Positions 34,016-42,506 of a stretch of DNA of 64,000 nt are shown here, in pieces (within the stretch, counting starts at the first letter, position 1; each line of letters begins with the position of its first letter). Made by a program: the position numbers and the translations under genes. The notes beneath the pieces were generated by a model, which was given only the letters and a program-made list of their open reading frames with translations, had not been told where the DNA came from and searched no databases. This stretch comes from JAOPZW01 sp963707695 (lineage in GTDB: Bacteria; Actinomycetota; Thermoleophilia; Solirubrobacterales; Solirubrobacteraceae): NCBI GenBank assembly GCA_963707695.1, contig CAVPQY010000002.1, positions 496,001 to 560,000 of the forward strand. The letters are read 5' to 3'.

Positions 34016-34861
34016 CTATCGCTCGTCCATCGCCATCTCGGACCCAGGCACCGTCAAGCCGGGCACCTCGCCGGGCGCCAGCGCGACACCGACGGCGAGC
34101 GCGACGAGCACGACCGCGACAGCGCGGCGGGCGCCATCGCCCCAGGGCAGCAGGCGCTCGGCGGTGATGAGGGCCGCCACGACCGCCATCCACGTCAGGC
34201 TCATCGCGCCGAGGGCCAGCAGCGCGGCCATCAGCGCCCAGCAGCAGCCGATGCAGACCGCGCCGTGCTCCACGCCCATCCGGAGCGCGCCGATGCGGCC
34301 TGGCCGCCAGCGCTCGCCGAGGAACGTGTGCCGGTCGCGGCAGCGCCGCAGGCACGCGTCCTTGGGCCTCGTGAGCTGGTAGAGGCCGGCGCCGGCGATC
34401 ACCGCGGCCGTCACGAGGCGCCCGGCCTCCACCCAGGCCAGGACCCCGAGCTCGAGCGAGCGCACGCCCTCGATGGCCGCGTAGGCGAGGAGCCCGGCGG
34501 CGAGCCAGGCGGCCAGGTAGCCGGCCGCGAAGGCCGCCGCGCCGCCGGCCGGCGCCGGGCGCCGGCCGTACGCGACCGCCATCGGCGAGATCGCAGGCAG
34601 CATCATCGCCGCCATCATCAGCAGCCAGCTGACGGCGAACCAGCCGACGTCGCCGAGCTCGCCGCCCGGCCCGGCGGCCATGCCGCCCATGCGCCGCTCG
34701 GTGAGGACCCAGGCCGCAGTCGCCAGCGCGAGCAGGAGCGCGACCAGCCCGGCCTCGGCCCGGTCGAGCCCGTGGAGCGTCGGAGCGGCCACGCCGCCGC
34801 CTCGCCGTCCTCGCCAGGCTCGTCGCGCCGCAGTCCGCGGCTCAGGCGACCGGGTACTCAT
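34016..34861 (-). CDS. DUF2182 integral membrane protein
   Basis: A 281-residue membrane protein of the DUF2182 (COG5486, predicted metal-binding) family. WLLMMAAMMLPAISPMAVAY contains the conserved M(A/M)AMMxP signature. About seven hydrophobic helices follow; LTRPKDACLRRCRDRHTFL between helices and GVEHGAVCIGCCWALM (conserved Cys/His) are also typical. Possible role in metal or metalloid handling, not established. Its start overlaps the end of the DUF899 gene by 20 nt, so the two are one transcript. Confidence 0.85.
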   Translation of the reverse strand: MSTRSPEPRTAARRAWRGRRGGGVAAPTLHGLDRAEAGLVALLLALATAAWVLTERRMGGMAAGPGGELGDVGWFAVSWLLMMAAMMLPAISPMAVAYGRRPAPAGGAAAFAAGYLAAWLAAGLLAYAAIEGVRSLELGVLAWVEAGRLVTAAVIAGAGLYQLTRPKDACLRRCRDRHTFLGERWRPGRIGALRMGVEHGAVCIGCCWALMAALLALGAMSLTWMAVVAALITAERLLPWGDGARRAVAVVLVALAVGVALAPGEVPGLTVPGSEMAMDER

Positions 34862-35582
34862 CCTTGCGCCAGGCCCGCGGCTCCTCCGGCTGCGGCTTCG
34901 GCGTGCGGTCGAGCAGCGACGAGTGGTACGGGGCGACGAACGAGTCCGGCGCCATCACCGTGTACGTGTGGTAGACCGCGCCGTCCTCCCGCGCGAAGGC
35001 GATGAAGCCCGGACCCTCGCGCAGGCCGTCCTCGAGCTTCGCGCCGACCTGCTCCGACCACTCCTGGAGCCACCCCGGCGGGTCGGCGAGCATCGCCGTG
35101 ACCTCGGGGATCCGCTGGGCCTGCTCCGGGGTCATGGCGAGCCCGAAGTCGAAGGGGAACTGGGTGCCGTACGTCGAGACCCAGGGGAACGTCCACCCCA
35201 TCCGGTCCCGGTAGCCGATGAGCCGATCGATCGGCGCCCGGGAGAAGCAGATCAGCGTCACGTCGCGGTGCTCGAGGTGCACCCGCGCGGCGTCGAGCTC
35301 GTCGCCCAGGTTCGAGCAGCCAGGACAGGCGCCGACCTCGTAGTCGGGCCCGAACATGATGTTGTAGGCGAGAAGCTGCGAGCGACCGTCGAAGAGCTCG
35401 GCGAGCGTCTTCTTCCCGTCGGCGGTGTCGAACTCGTACGCCTGCTCCACCGGCACCCACGGAAGCTGCCGGCGCTGCTCCGTGGCCTTGCGGCCGAGCT
35501 CGGCGTGCTCGGCCTCGAGCTTCGCGAGCTCCTCGCGCGCCGCCTGCCACTCCTCGCGGGTTCCGACCCGGTGATCGGTCAT
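34842..35582 (-). CDS. DUF899 thioredoxin-like protein
   Basis: A 246-residue protein of the DUF899 family (thioredoxin-like fold). LPWVPVEQAYEFDTADGKKT leads into FDGRSQLLAYNIMFGPDYEV and GACPGCSNLGDELDAARVHL, where ACPGC is the thioredoxin-position cysteine pair. VTLICFSRAPIDRLIGYRDR and MGWTFPWVSTYGTQFPFDFG are family hallmarks. ATG 35582 follows AGGAGGCGATGCG. First gene of an operon with DUF2182. The pairing suggests a role in metal or oxidative stress (inference). Confidence 0.85.
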   Translation of the reverse strand: MTDHRVGTREEWQAAREELAKLEAEHAELGRKATEQRRQLPWVPVEQAYEFDTADGKKTLAELFDGRSQLLAYNIMFGPDYEVGACPGCSNLGDELDAARVHLEHRDVTLICFSRAPIDRLIGYRDRMGWTFPWVSTYGTQFPFDFGLAMTPEQAQRIPEVTAMLADPPGWLQEWSEQVGAKLEDGLREGPGFIAFAREDGAVYHTYTVMAPDSFVAPYHSSLLDRTPKPQPEEPRAWRKDEYPVA

Positions 35583-35657
35583 CGCATCGCCTCCTGTTCG
35601 GTGTCGTCGGCTAGGACTCGCGCCCGGCGCGAAAGTCATCGGCCGAGACGGCCCTGG

Positions 35658-35744
35658 TCAGACCGACGCCGCGTAGACCGCCCAGCGTTCAGGGATGCCC
35701 TTGAGGTGATGCTCGCCGCGGTCGGTGAAGGTCAGCTCGCTCCC
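35658..35744 (-). pseudogene. C-terminal remnant of a class III cyclase
   Basis: The last 28 codons read GSELTFTDRGEHHLKGIPER then WAVYAASV and stop, which is the standard ending of hydrolase-cyclase proteins (compare LKGVPGTWELF in the gene at 10890). Upstream, no catalytic motif can be read in any frame. A 3' tail of a deleted gene. Confidence 0.65.
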
Positions 35745-35988
35745 GATCACAGCCCAGGCCAGTCGGTGAGCTCGGCGATGGCCTGGGCCACGGAGTCCGC
35801 GTGCTCGGGAGCGCTCGCGGCGCCGCCGCGCGCGACGGCGCGATCGCGATGACGTCGGCGATCCGCGGCGCATCGACCACCCGGACGGCATGGCCGGGCA
35901 CCATGCGCCCGCAGCGGGTAGACGCTGGGCGATGGCGGTGCGCACGCCGGCAGCATCGAAGCCAGTCCAGGGCCGAACGGGGAGAGCG

Positions 35989-36471
35989 ATGAGTCACGAG
36001 TTCGTGGACCGGATGATGGAGCAGACCAAGGACGGTGACCTGCGCTCGCCGGTATCGCAGACGCTCGACATGCATCTCGTCGAGTTCGGGCGGGGCACGG
36101 CGGTCTACGAGATGCCGGCGCGCACGGAGCTCGGGAACCCGCTCGGGGTGATCCAGGGTGGCGTGGCGACGGCGCTGGCCGACGCGGCGATGGCGGCGGC
36201 CACGACGACGATCCTCACCGATGAGGAGATCCAGAAGAGCGCGATCACCACGATCGACATCTTCGCCCGCTTCATCCGCCCGGTGAACGCCAAGAAGGTC
36301 GAGCGGCTGCGCGCGGAGGCCCAGGTGGTGCGGGCCGGTGGGCGTCTGGTGTGGGCGGAGGCCGACGTGCTCGCCGATGGTGAGGTGGTGGGCAAGTTCG
36401 CGTCGACGGGGATCCGCGTCTCGTTCGACCCGCAGGCGTACCTCTCGTCGCAGGGGAACGCAGATGCGTGA
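35989..36471 (+). CDS. PaaI-type hotdog thioesterase
   Basis: A 160-residue hotdog protein: YEMPARTELGNPLGVIQGGV with the thioesterase HGG-like segment (here IQGGVATALAD), then FARFIRPVNAKKVERLRAEA and GKFASTGIRV. The usual His of HGG is replaced by Gln, as in some acyl-CoA thioesterases of this group. It hydrolyses an acyl-CoA; its place in front of a CMD-family gene and an acyl-CoA dehydrogenase gene suggests a degradative pathway. ATG 35989 is preceded by GGGGAGAG. Overlaps the next gene by 8 nt. Confidence 0.85.
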   Translation: MSHEFVDRMMEQTKDGDLRSPVSQTLDMHLVEFGRGTAVYEMPARTELGNPLGVIQGGVATALADAAMAAATTTILTDEEIQKSAITTIDIFARFIRPVNAKKVERLRAEAQVVRAGGRLVWAEADVLADGEVVGKFASTGIRVSFDPQAYLSSQGNADA

Positions 36472-36844
36472 GCGCGGGCCCGAGGTGATGGCCCGCTTCG
36501 TGGGCGCTGAGAACGTCGAGCCGGGCCGCGCGTACCTGGAGCGGCTCGACCCCGAGCTGCACCGCTACATCATCGACTTCGTCTACGGCGAGGTCTACGC
36601 CGGCGACGTGCTCGACCCGAAGACGCGCGCGCTGTGCACGGTGGCGATGCTCGCCTGTCTCGACCAGCAGCTGCAGCTCGGCGTCTACGTCCGCGCCGCG
36701 CGCCGCCAGGGCGCCTCGGAGGACGAGGTCCGCGAGGTCCTGCGCCAGGTCGCCGTCTACGCGGGCTTCCCGAGCGCCTGGAACGCGCTGGCGACGATGA
36801 AGGCCTCGCTCGACGGCTTCGACGCCGAGGACACCGGATCATGA
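36464..36844 (+). CDS. Carboxymuconolactone decarboxylase family protein (PcaC-like)
   Basis: A 126-residue CMD protein: DFVYGEVYAGDVLDPKTRAL then MLACLDQQLQLGVYVRAARR and GASEDEVREVLRQVAVYAGF, as in gamma-carboxymuconolactone decarboxylase. The AhpD CxxC pair is absent, so a decarboxylase or isomerase-like rather than redox role is likely. Start ATG 36464 overlaps the thioesterase stop; its own TGA overlaps the ATG of the dehydrogenase (ATGA). Tightly coupled operon. Confidence 0.85.
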   Translation: MRERGPEVMARFVGAENVEPGRAYLERLDPELHRYIIDFVYGEVYAGDVLDPKTRALCTVAMLACLDQQLQLGVYVRAARRQGASEDEVREVLRQVAVYAGFPSAWNALATMKASLDGFDAEDTGS

Positions 36845-38136
36845 GCTTCACGCTCGACCTGACGCAGGAGCAGCACGAGCTGCGCGCCAAGGCTCACGCG
36901 TTCGCCCGCGACGTGATCCGCCCTGCGGCGCCCGAGTACGACCGTGCGCAGGAGTTCCCGTGGCCGGTGGTCGAGGAGGCCGCGCGTCAGGGGCTCTATC
37001 AGTGGGAGCTCTACGCGCAGCTCTCGATGGATCCCACGGGACTGTCGCTCCCGATCCTCATGGAGGAGCTCTTCTGGGGCTGCGCGGGCATCGGCCTGTC
37101 GATCGTCATGCCAGCGCTCGCACTCGCCGCGATCCGGCAGGCCGCGACCGACGAGCAGCTCGTCCGCTGGGCCCCGGAGTGCTTCGGCACGCCGGAGGAC
37201 CTGCGGCTGGCCGCCCTCGCGGTCACCGAGCCCAGCGGCGGCAGCGACGTGCGCTCGATCCAGACCCGCGCCCGCAAGGACGGCGACGACTGGGTCATCG
37301 ACGGGCAGAAGGTCTTCATCGGCAACGGCGGCATCGCCGACGTCCACGTCGTGGTCGCCACCGTCGACCCGGACGCCGGCCACCGCGGCCAGGGCGTCTT
37401 CATCGTGCCGAAGCGCACGCCGGGGCTGACCCTGCTGCGCAAGCTCGACAAGCTGGGCTGCCGCGCGTCGCACACCGGCGAGATCGTCTTCGAGGACTGT
37501 CGCGTGCCCGCCGACCAGCTCCTCGGCGGCGAGGAGCGCCTGGCGGGGCGGATCGCGAAGGGACGCGAGGCCGAGCGGGGCTCCCCGCCGCCGGTCTCCA
37601 TCGCCGAGGAGGGCGGCACCGCTGCGGCGGTGCAGCGGCGCAGCTCGGCGGCGCTTGGTGCCTTCGAGCGCACGCGCCCGATGGTGGCCGCGCAGGCCAT
37701 CGGGATCGCGCGGGCGGCGCTGGAGTTCGCGCGGGACTACGCCGTCTCGCGCGAGGCCTTCGGGCAGCCGATCATCGAGAACCAGGGCATCGCCTTCCCG
37801 CTGGCCGACCTCGCCGCCGACATCGACGCGGCGCGCCTGCTGACGTGGCGGGCGGCGTGGATGGCCGCTCAGCGCCGGCCCTTCGAGCACGCGGAGGGGT
37901 CGATGTCCAAGCTCAAGGCCTCCGAGGTCGCCGTCCGCGCGTGCGAGCAGGCGGTCCAGACGCTGGGCGGCTGGGGGTACATCAAGGACTTCCCCGTCGA
38001 GAAGTGGTACCGCGACGCCAAGCTCTACACGATCTTCGAAGGCACCAGCGAGATCCAGCGCCTCGTCATCGGCCGGGCGCTGCGGGCGGAGGCGAACACG
38101 GAGCCGCTGGACCGCCGCATGGAGGCGCCGCGGTGA
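36841..38136 (+). CDS. Acyl-CoA dehydrogenase
   Basis: A 431-residue flavoprotein: FTLDLTQEQHELRAKAHAFA at the N-terminus, LAALAVTEPSGGSDVRSIQT for the FAD/substrate loop, FIGNGGIADVHVVVAT, then VSREAFGQPIIENQGIAFPL and QTLGGWGYIKDFPVEKWYRD, ending with YTIFEGTSEIQRLVIGRALR containing the catalytic-loop Glu. Alpha,beta-dehydrogenates an acyl-CoA, passing electrons to ETF. An insertion of about 35 residues (EAERGSPPPVSIAEEGGTAA) in the middle is longer than usual. Third gene of the operon; a strong terminator follows. Confidence 0.92.
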   Translation: MSFTLDLTQEQHELRAKAHAFARDVIRPAAPEYDRAQEFPWPVVEEAARQGLYQWELYAQLSMDPTGLSLPILMEELFWGCAGIGLSIVMPALALAAIRQAATDEQLVRWAPECFGTPEDLRLAALAVTEPSGGSDVRSIQTRARKDGDDWVIDGQKVFIGNGGIADVHVVVATVDPDAGHRGQGVFIVPKRTPGLTLLRKLDKLGCRASHTGEIVFEDCRVPADQLLGGEERLAGRIAKGREAERGSPPPVSIAEEGGTAAAVQRRSSAALGAFERTRPMVAAQAIGIARAALEFARDYAVSREAFGQPIIENQGIAFPLADLAADIDAARLLTWRAAWMAAQRRPFEHAEGSMSKLKASEVAVRACEQAVQTLGGWGYIKDFPVEKWYRDAKLYTIFEGTSEIQRLVIGRALRAEANTEPLDRRMEAPR

Positions 38137-38158
38137 TGCTCTGCGCGCAGCCGCGGTA

Positions 38159-38194
38159 GCTGGGTGCCGGGCGAATCGTTCGCCGGCACCCAGC
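38159..38194 (+). terminator. Terminator of the thioesterase-CMD-dehydrogenase operon
   Basis: GCTGGGTGCCGG / CCGGCACCCAGC form a 12-bp perfect stem, extended by CGAA / TTCG near the loop with one bulged G. Begins 22 nt after the dehydrogenase stop. Confidence 0.8.
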
Positions 38195-38349
38195 CATCAC
38201 CGTCGGAAGGCCCGCCGTTCCAGTGTCCGGCGACCATGGGGGGCGTTGGGGGGGAACGCCACCCATGGACGTCTACGCGGCCGAGCCCTCGATTCTTTCG
38301 CACGGCCCCGAGCTTGACCCGGCCCGATCAGCGCCATAGCTTCGGCGCC

Positions 38350-38997
38350 GTGAGCTACGGCGTCGTCGCGATCTCGCCGACTGACGGCTCGGCCGGCGAC
38401 CAGCTCGGCCCGGTCGTCGCGCGCGAGCTCGGCTTCCAGCTCGTCGACGAGCACATCGTCGCGCAAGCGGCGCGCGACGCCGGCGTGACCGCCGAGGTCG
38501 TCGCGGACGTCGAGCGGCGCAAATCGGTCGTGGCCCGCCTGCTCCACGGGCTGGCCGAGGCCGGCCCGGCCGGGGCCGCAGGCGTCTCCGGCTTCACGGC
38601 GACCGGCCCTGACCCGGGCCCGAGCCGTGACGCGCTGCGTGGGTTGATCTGGACCGCCCTCTGGGAGAGCGCCGAGAAGGGCAACGCCGTCATCGTCGCC
38701 CACGCGGCCTCGCTCGCGCTGGCGTCCCGCACCGACGTGCTGCGCGTCCTGATCACCGCCTCGCCCGACACCCGGGCGCGGCGGCTCGCGAGGGCCCAGA
38801 GCATCGGCCTGCCGGAGGCCGAGCAGCAGGTCGCCCGGGCGGACGCCAACCGCGCCGACTACCTCAAGCGCTTCTACGGCGTCGCGAAGGAGCTTCCGAC
38901 GCACTACGACCTCGTGGTCAACACCGACCACGTCGCACCGGACGACGCCAGCGCGCTCATCCTGAGCGCGGCGCGCTCGCAGCCGGTCCTCGCCTGA
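38350..38997 (+). CDS. Cytidylate-kinase-like family protein
   Basis: A 215-residue P-loop-type protein of the cytidylate-kinase-like family (PF13189 type): ISPTDGSAGDQLGPVVAREL takes the place of the phosphate loop, followed by GFQLVDEHIVAQAARDAGVT. NAVIVAHAASLALASRTDVL then VLITASPDTRARRLARAQSI and ADANRADYLKRFYGV correspond to the Walker-like and lid regions. The loop lacks the classical Lys of GxGKS, so kinase activity is doubtful. GTG 38350 chosen where homology begins. Monocistronic. Confidence 0.75.
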   Translation: MSYGVVAISPTDGSAGDQLGPVVARELGFQLVDEHIVAQAARDAGVTAEVVADVERRKSVVARLLHGLAEAGPAGAAGVSGFTATGPDPGPSRDALRGLIWTALWESAEKGNAVIVAHAASLALASRTDVLRVLITASPDTRARRLARAQSIGLPEAEQQVARADANRADYLKRFYGVAKELPTHYDLVVNTDHVAPDDASALILSAARSQPVLA

Positions 38998-39292
38998 GCC
39001 CGCCCGCGCAGGGCGTCAAGGCGCCCTCGTTTCGCCTGGCAGCCTGAGCTTCGCTCCTTCCGCGCGACCGGCCCGCAGCGGGACCTCGCCGGGCGCCACG
39101 CGTCGCGAAACGCTGCGGGAACCGTTATCGGGCGCTTGGGCAGCCCTTAGGCGCCGTGAGTTCACTGGTTCGCGGTTCCTCGCAGAACCCGTCCCCGTCC
39201 ACGCGTGAGCGACGCAACCCGGCGGAGGCGAATCCCATCTCTCACCGCCTGTTCGCGCGTCGAGCTCGTCGGGCGCCCAATCAGGAGGACCC

Positions 39293-40303
39293 TTGAACAC
39301 AACGATGCCCCCGCGGCGGCTCGCCGCGGCTGCGTTGCTGCTCGCGCTGGGCGGGGCGTCGGCCTGCCTCAGCGCCGCGATCGCCGACGACCGGCCCGCG
39401 ACGCCCCACCGCGGCGGGGTCTCGCCCACCGCCGCGAACACGGGGCCGCCGGCCGGCGCCGGGACGCACGGCCTGGTCCTCGGCTCGGGCGACAGCGCCC
39501 AGCCGAAGGACATGGAGCAGTTCCTGACCGCCGTCACGAAGGACGTCGACGCCTACTGGTCCAAGACGTTCAAGGCCTCCGGCCTGCCGGAGCCGAAGGT
39601 GAGCTACAGGTGGATCCCGGCCGGCCAGACCGCGGCCAGCGCCTGCGGCGACGCGAACGGCACCCTGGGCGACACCGCCGCCGCCTACTGCCCGGGTGAC
39701 GACACCCTCTACATCTCGGAGAAGTTCGCCACCGACATCTACGACGGCGCCCTCGACCGGGCGCTCCCGGGGAGCTCGCAGGGCTACGGCCGCACGATCG
39801 GCGACTTCTCGGTCGCCTACATCGTGGCGCACGAGTACGGTCACGAGGTCCAGGACGAGCTCGGCCTCTTCGACACGTACGGCGGGCAGCTGCCGACGAT
39901 GGCGTTCGAGCTCCAGGCCGACTGCTACGCGGGCACGTGGGCCAACAGCGCCTCCCAGGACGGCCAACTCGAGGACGGCGACGTGCAGGAGGCCCTCGAC
40001 GCCGCCCTCGCCGTCGGCGACTTCGACACCGTCAACCCGAGCCATCACGGCACGCCGGAGCAACGCGAGCAGGCCTGGAAGACGGGGTTCGACGCGGGCG
40101 ACCCGTCCTCGTGCAGCACCTACCTGGACCCGGCCACCATCGCCGACGGGTCGGCCGCGCCGCAGCAGGATCCCGGCTCGCGCGGCGCCCCGCAGCAGCC
40201 GGACTCCGGCTATGGCGCCCTCGGCAGGAGGCAAGCGACGAGCCGTCCAGCGAAGCCCTCCGAACGTGGGGGGCTTCGCTCGTCGGAAGCCGTCGGCGGC
40301 TAG
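39293..40303 (+). CDS. Secreted neutral zinc metallopeptidase (YpfJ-like)
   Basis: A 336-residue exported protein: signal peptide 1-24 with a Cys at the end (GGASAC, possible lipoprotein). The catalytic region holds HEYGH (180-184, HExxH) in VAYIVAHEYGHEVQ and the third ligand in MAFELQADCYAG. AAAYCPGDDTLYISEKFA also matches the putative neutral zinc metallopeptidase family. The last 30 residues (GYGALGRRQATSRPAKPSER...) are encoded by a T-like element including a terminator hairpin (40250-40279), so the natural C-terminus was probably shorter. Confidence 0.85.
   Translation: MNTTMPPRRLAAAALLLALGGASACLSAAIADDRPATPHRGGVSPTAANTGPPAGAGTHGLVLGSGDSAQPKDMEQFLTAVTKDVDAYWSKTFKASGLPEPKVSYRWIPAGQTAASACGDANGTLGDTAAAYCPGDDTLYISEKFATDIYDGALDRALPGSSQGYGRTIGDFSVAYIVAHEYGHEVQDELGLFDTYGGQLPTMAFELQADCYAGTWANSASQDGQLEDGDVQEALDAALAVGDFDTVNPSHHGTPEQREQAWKTGFDAGDPSSCSTYLDPATIADGSAAPQQDPGSRGAPQQPDSGYGALGRRQATSRPAKPSERGGLRSSEAVGG
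40207..40285 (+). repeat. T element copy 5 / terminator inside the 3' end of the metallopeptidase gene
   Basis: GGCTATGGCGCCCTCGGCAG, GAGGCAAGCGACGAGC, then a 12-bp stem (40250-40279: GCGAAGCCCTCC / GGGGGGCTTCGC, loop GAACGT) and TCGTCGG. Same order as T copy 2 (CTATG leader, GCGACGA, GAAGCC hairpin). The stop codon of the gene lies after the hairpin. Confidence 0.55.
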
Positions 40304-40405
40304 ACCGCGGCGATGCCGGGTGCCGCGCAACGCGCGACGAGGACCGGTTCCCGACGCCCCGCGTCCGCGGCGGGCGGCCACCGGTGGGCGGTGTACCGTC
40401 AGGTG

Positions 40406-41080
40406 ATGAGGCAGCTCGCGGACGGCGTCTTCCAGCTCAAGGGCCTCCCGCCCCACGCCATCAACGTCTACCTCGCCGGCGACGTCCTGATCGACGCCGC
40501 GACGCGCCAGGGCGAGCGGCGGGTCCTGCGTCAGCTGCGCGGGCGCCGCCTGTCGGCCCACGCGCTGACGCACGCACACCCCGACCACCAGGGGGCCAGC
40601 CACGCGGTGTGCACGACGTTCGGCGTCCCGTACTGGGTCGGAGAGGACGACGTCGAGGCCGCCGAGGGTGGACCCGAGGTCGTGTCGCGCCGCCAGCGAC
40701 CGGGCCTGATCAACCGGCTCCAGAAGCGGTTCTGGACCGGGCCGGGGCACGCGGTCGAGCGCGCCCTGAAGGAGGGCGACACGGTGGGCGGGTTCACCGT
40801 GCTCGAGGTGCCGGGGCATTCGCCCGGGCACGTCGCCTACTGGCGCGACCGCGACCGCGTGCTCATCCTCGGCGACGTCGTGAACACCATGAACCTCCTG
40901 ACCACCAGGAGGGGGCTCCAGGAGCCACCGGCCCTCTTCACGCCGGATCCGGTGCGCAACCGGGCGTCGATCCGGCGGCTTGCCGACCTGCGGCCCGCAC
41001 TGGTCTGCGCCGGCCACGGGCCGCCGCTGCGCGATGCGGGGGCGTTCACCGCCTTCGCCGAGTCGCTGCCGAGGCCCTGA
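40406..41080 (+). CDS. MBL-fold metallo-hydrolase
   Basis: A 224-residue metallo-beta-lactamase-fold protein. Metal motif LTHAHPDHQGAS (HxHxDH), second His in EVPGHSPGHVAYW, bridging Asp in LILGDVVNTMN, last His in LVCAGHGPPLRDA. Probably a hydrolase of thioesters, lactones or phosphodiesters; the substrate is not evident. ATG 40406 is chosen because the family opening (GVFQLKGLPPHAINVYL) begins at once; an earlier ATG in frame has no homology after it. Confidence 0.88.
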   Translation: MRQLADGVFQLKGLPPHAINVYLAGDVLIDAATRQGERRVLRQLRGRRLSAHALTHAHPDHQGASHAVCTTFGVPYWVGEDDVEAAEGGPEVVSRRQRPGLINRLQKRFWTGPGHAVERALKEGDTVGGFTVLEVPGHSPGHVAYWRDRDRVLILGDVVNTMNLLTTRRGLQEPPALFTPDPVRNRASIRRLADLRPALVCAGHGPPLRDAGAFTAFAESLPRP

Positions 41081-41144
41081 GCCGGACGGTCGCCCCGGCC
41101 GGCGGCCGGGTGCGGCGGCGCGGGAGGCTTATGCTCGCCGCGTG

Positions 41145-42482
41145 ATGGAGCGTCGGGTCCGTCGGACGGTGCAGCGCCTCCCCGGCTGGTTGCAGCGGCT
41201 GGTGGAGATCGGCGCGCGGCCGTCGGACTCGGACGAGGTCGCGACCCGCAAGGCGGTCATGGTCCTGTCCTCGACGCTGATGGCGACGCTCTCCGTCGTC
41301 TGGGTCGCGACGTACGCCGCGCTCGGGCTCTGGACGTCGGCGGCGATCCCGCTCGTCTACCAGCTCGCGACGGCGGTCAGCCTCGCCGTGTTCGCGCGCA
41401 CGCATCGCTCGACGCTGTTCCGCCGCAGCCAGCTGGGCATGAGCCTCCTGCTGCCGTTCGCCCTGCAGTGGAGCCTGGGCGGGTTCGAGAGCTCCTCCGC
41501 CGTCTGCCTGTGGGCCGTCACGTCGCCGCTGGGGGCGCTCGTGTTCGGCGGGGCGCGCCAGGCGATCCCCTGGTTCCTCGGCTTCGTCGCCCTCGTCGTG
41601 GTCTCCGCCGTGCTCGACCCCGCCCTGGCCGCCGGCGCGCCCGACCTCCCGCACGGCGTCGTCGTCGCGTTCTTCGCGCTGACCATCATCGGCGTCGCCA
41701 CGACGGTGTTCGCGGTGCTCCAGTACTTCGTCCGCGCCCGGGAGCGGGCGCTGACGGCGCTGGCCCACGAGCACCGCGTGGCGGAGCTCGAGCAGGCGAA
41801 GTCCGAGCGCCTGCTCCTCAACGTCCTCCCCGCACCGGTGGCGGCCCGGCTGAAGGAGCAGGAGGGGATCATCGCCGAGGCGTGTCCCGGCGTCACGGTG
41901 CTCTTCGCCGACCTCGTCGGGTTCACGCCGCTCGCCGAGCGACTGGCCGCGTCGGAGGTCGTCGCGCTGCTGGACGAGGTGTTCGCGTGCTGGGACGCGC
42001 TCGCGGCCGCGCACGGCGTCGAGAAGATCAAGACGATCGGCGACGCCTACATGGTGGCCGGCGGCATCCCGCTCCCACGTGAGGACCACGCCGAGGCGAT
42101 CGCCGAGATGGCGCTCGCCATGCGACCGGCCATGGCGCGGTGCCCGGCCGCGACGAGGTCGCGGCTCGAGCTGCGGATCGGCATCGACACCGGCCCCGTC
42201 GTCGCCGGCGTCATCGGGCGGGCCAAGTTCATCTACGACCTGTGGGGCGACACCGTCAACACCGCCAGCCGGATGGAGTCCCACGCGCTCCCCGGCACGA
42301 TCCAGGTGACCGAGCGGGCCCACGACCGGCTGCGACACCGCTTCGAGCTGCGCCCGCGCGGCGTCATCGACATCAAGGGCAAGGGTCCCATGCCCTGCTA
42401 CCTGCTCATGGGCCCCCGGGCCGAGCTCCCGCTCCCGGTCGCCGCCGCTCGCCTGCCGGGGGGCGCCCCGACCGACGCGTAG
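41145..42482 (+). CDS. Membrane class III adenylate cyclase
   Basis: A 445-residue protein. Residues 35-205 carry about six transmembrane helices; a short coiled coil (RALTALAHEHRVAELEQAKS) leads to the cyclase domain (250-420). Metal residues are in LFADLVGFTPL (Asp, about 256) and TIGDAYMVAGG (Asp, about 300); the adenine-selecting Lys is in VEKIKTIGD, and YDLWGDTVNTASRMES carries the Asp and the transition-state Asn and Arg. All key residues are present, so active cAMP synthesis is expected. ATG 41145 follows a GTG three bases earlier; either may start. Confidence 0.92.
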   Translation: MERRVRRTVQRLPGWLQRLVEIGARPSDSDEVATRKAVMVLSSTLMATLSVVWVATYAALGLWTSAAIPLVYQLATAVSLAVFARTHRSTLFRRSQLGMSLLLPFALQWSLGGFESSSAVCLWAVTSPLGALVFGGARQAIPWFLGFVALVVVSAVLDPALAAGAPDLPHGVVVAFFALTIIGVATTVFAVLQYFVRARERALTALAHEHRVAELEQAKSERLLLNVLPAPVAARLKEQEGIIAEACPGVTVLFADLVGFTPLAERLAASEVVALLDEVFACWDALAAAHGVEKIKTIGDAYMVAGGIPLPREDHAEAIAEMALAMRPAMARCPAATRSRLELRIGIDTGPVVAGVIGRAKFIYDLWGDTVNTASRMESHALPGTIQVTERAHDRLRHRFELRPRGVIDIKGKGPMPCYLLMGPRAELPLPVAAARLPGGAPTDA

Positions 42483-42506
42483 ACCCACGCCCAGTGCCCG
42501 CTCCCC

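Noticed and set aside
34680..35852. Long plus-strand open frame (390 codons)
   Set aside because: Antisense to the DUF899-DUF2182 operon, whose motifs (ACPGC, MMAAMMLP) are unambiguous.
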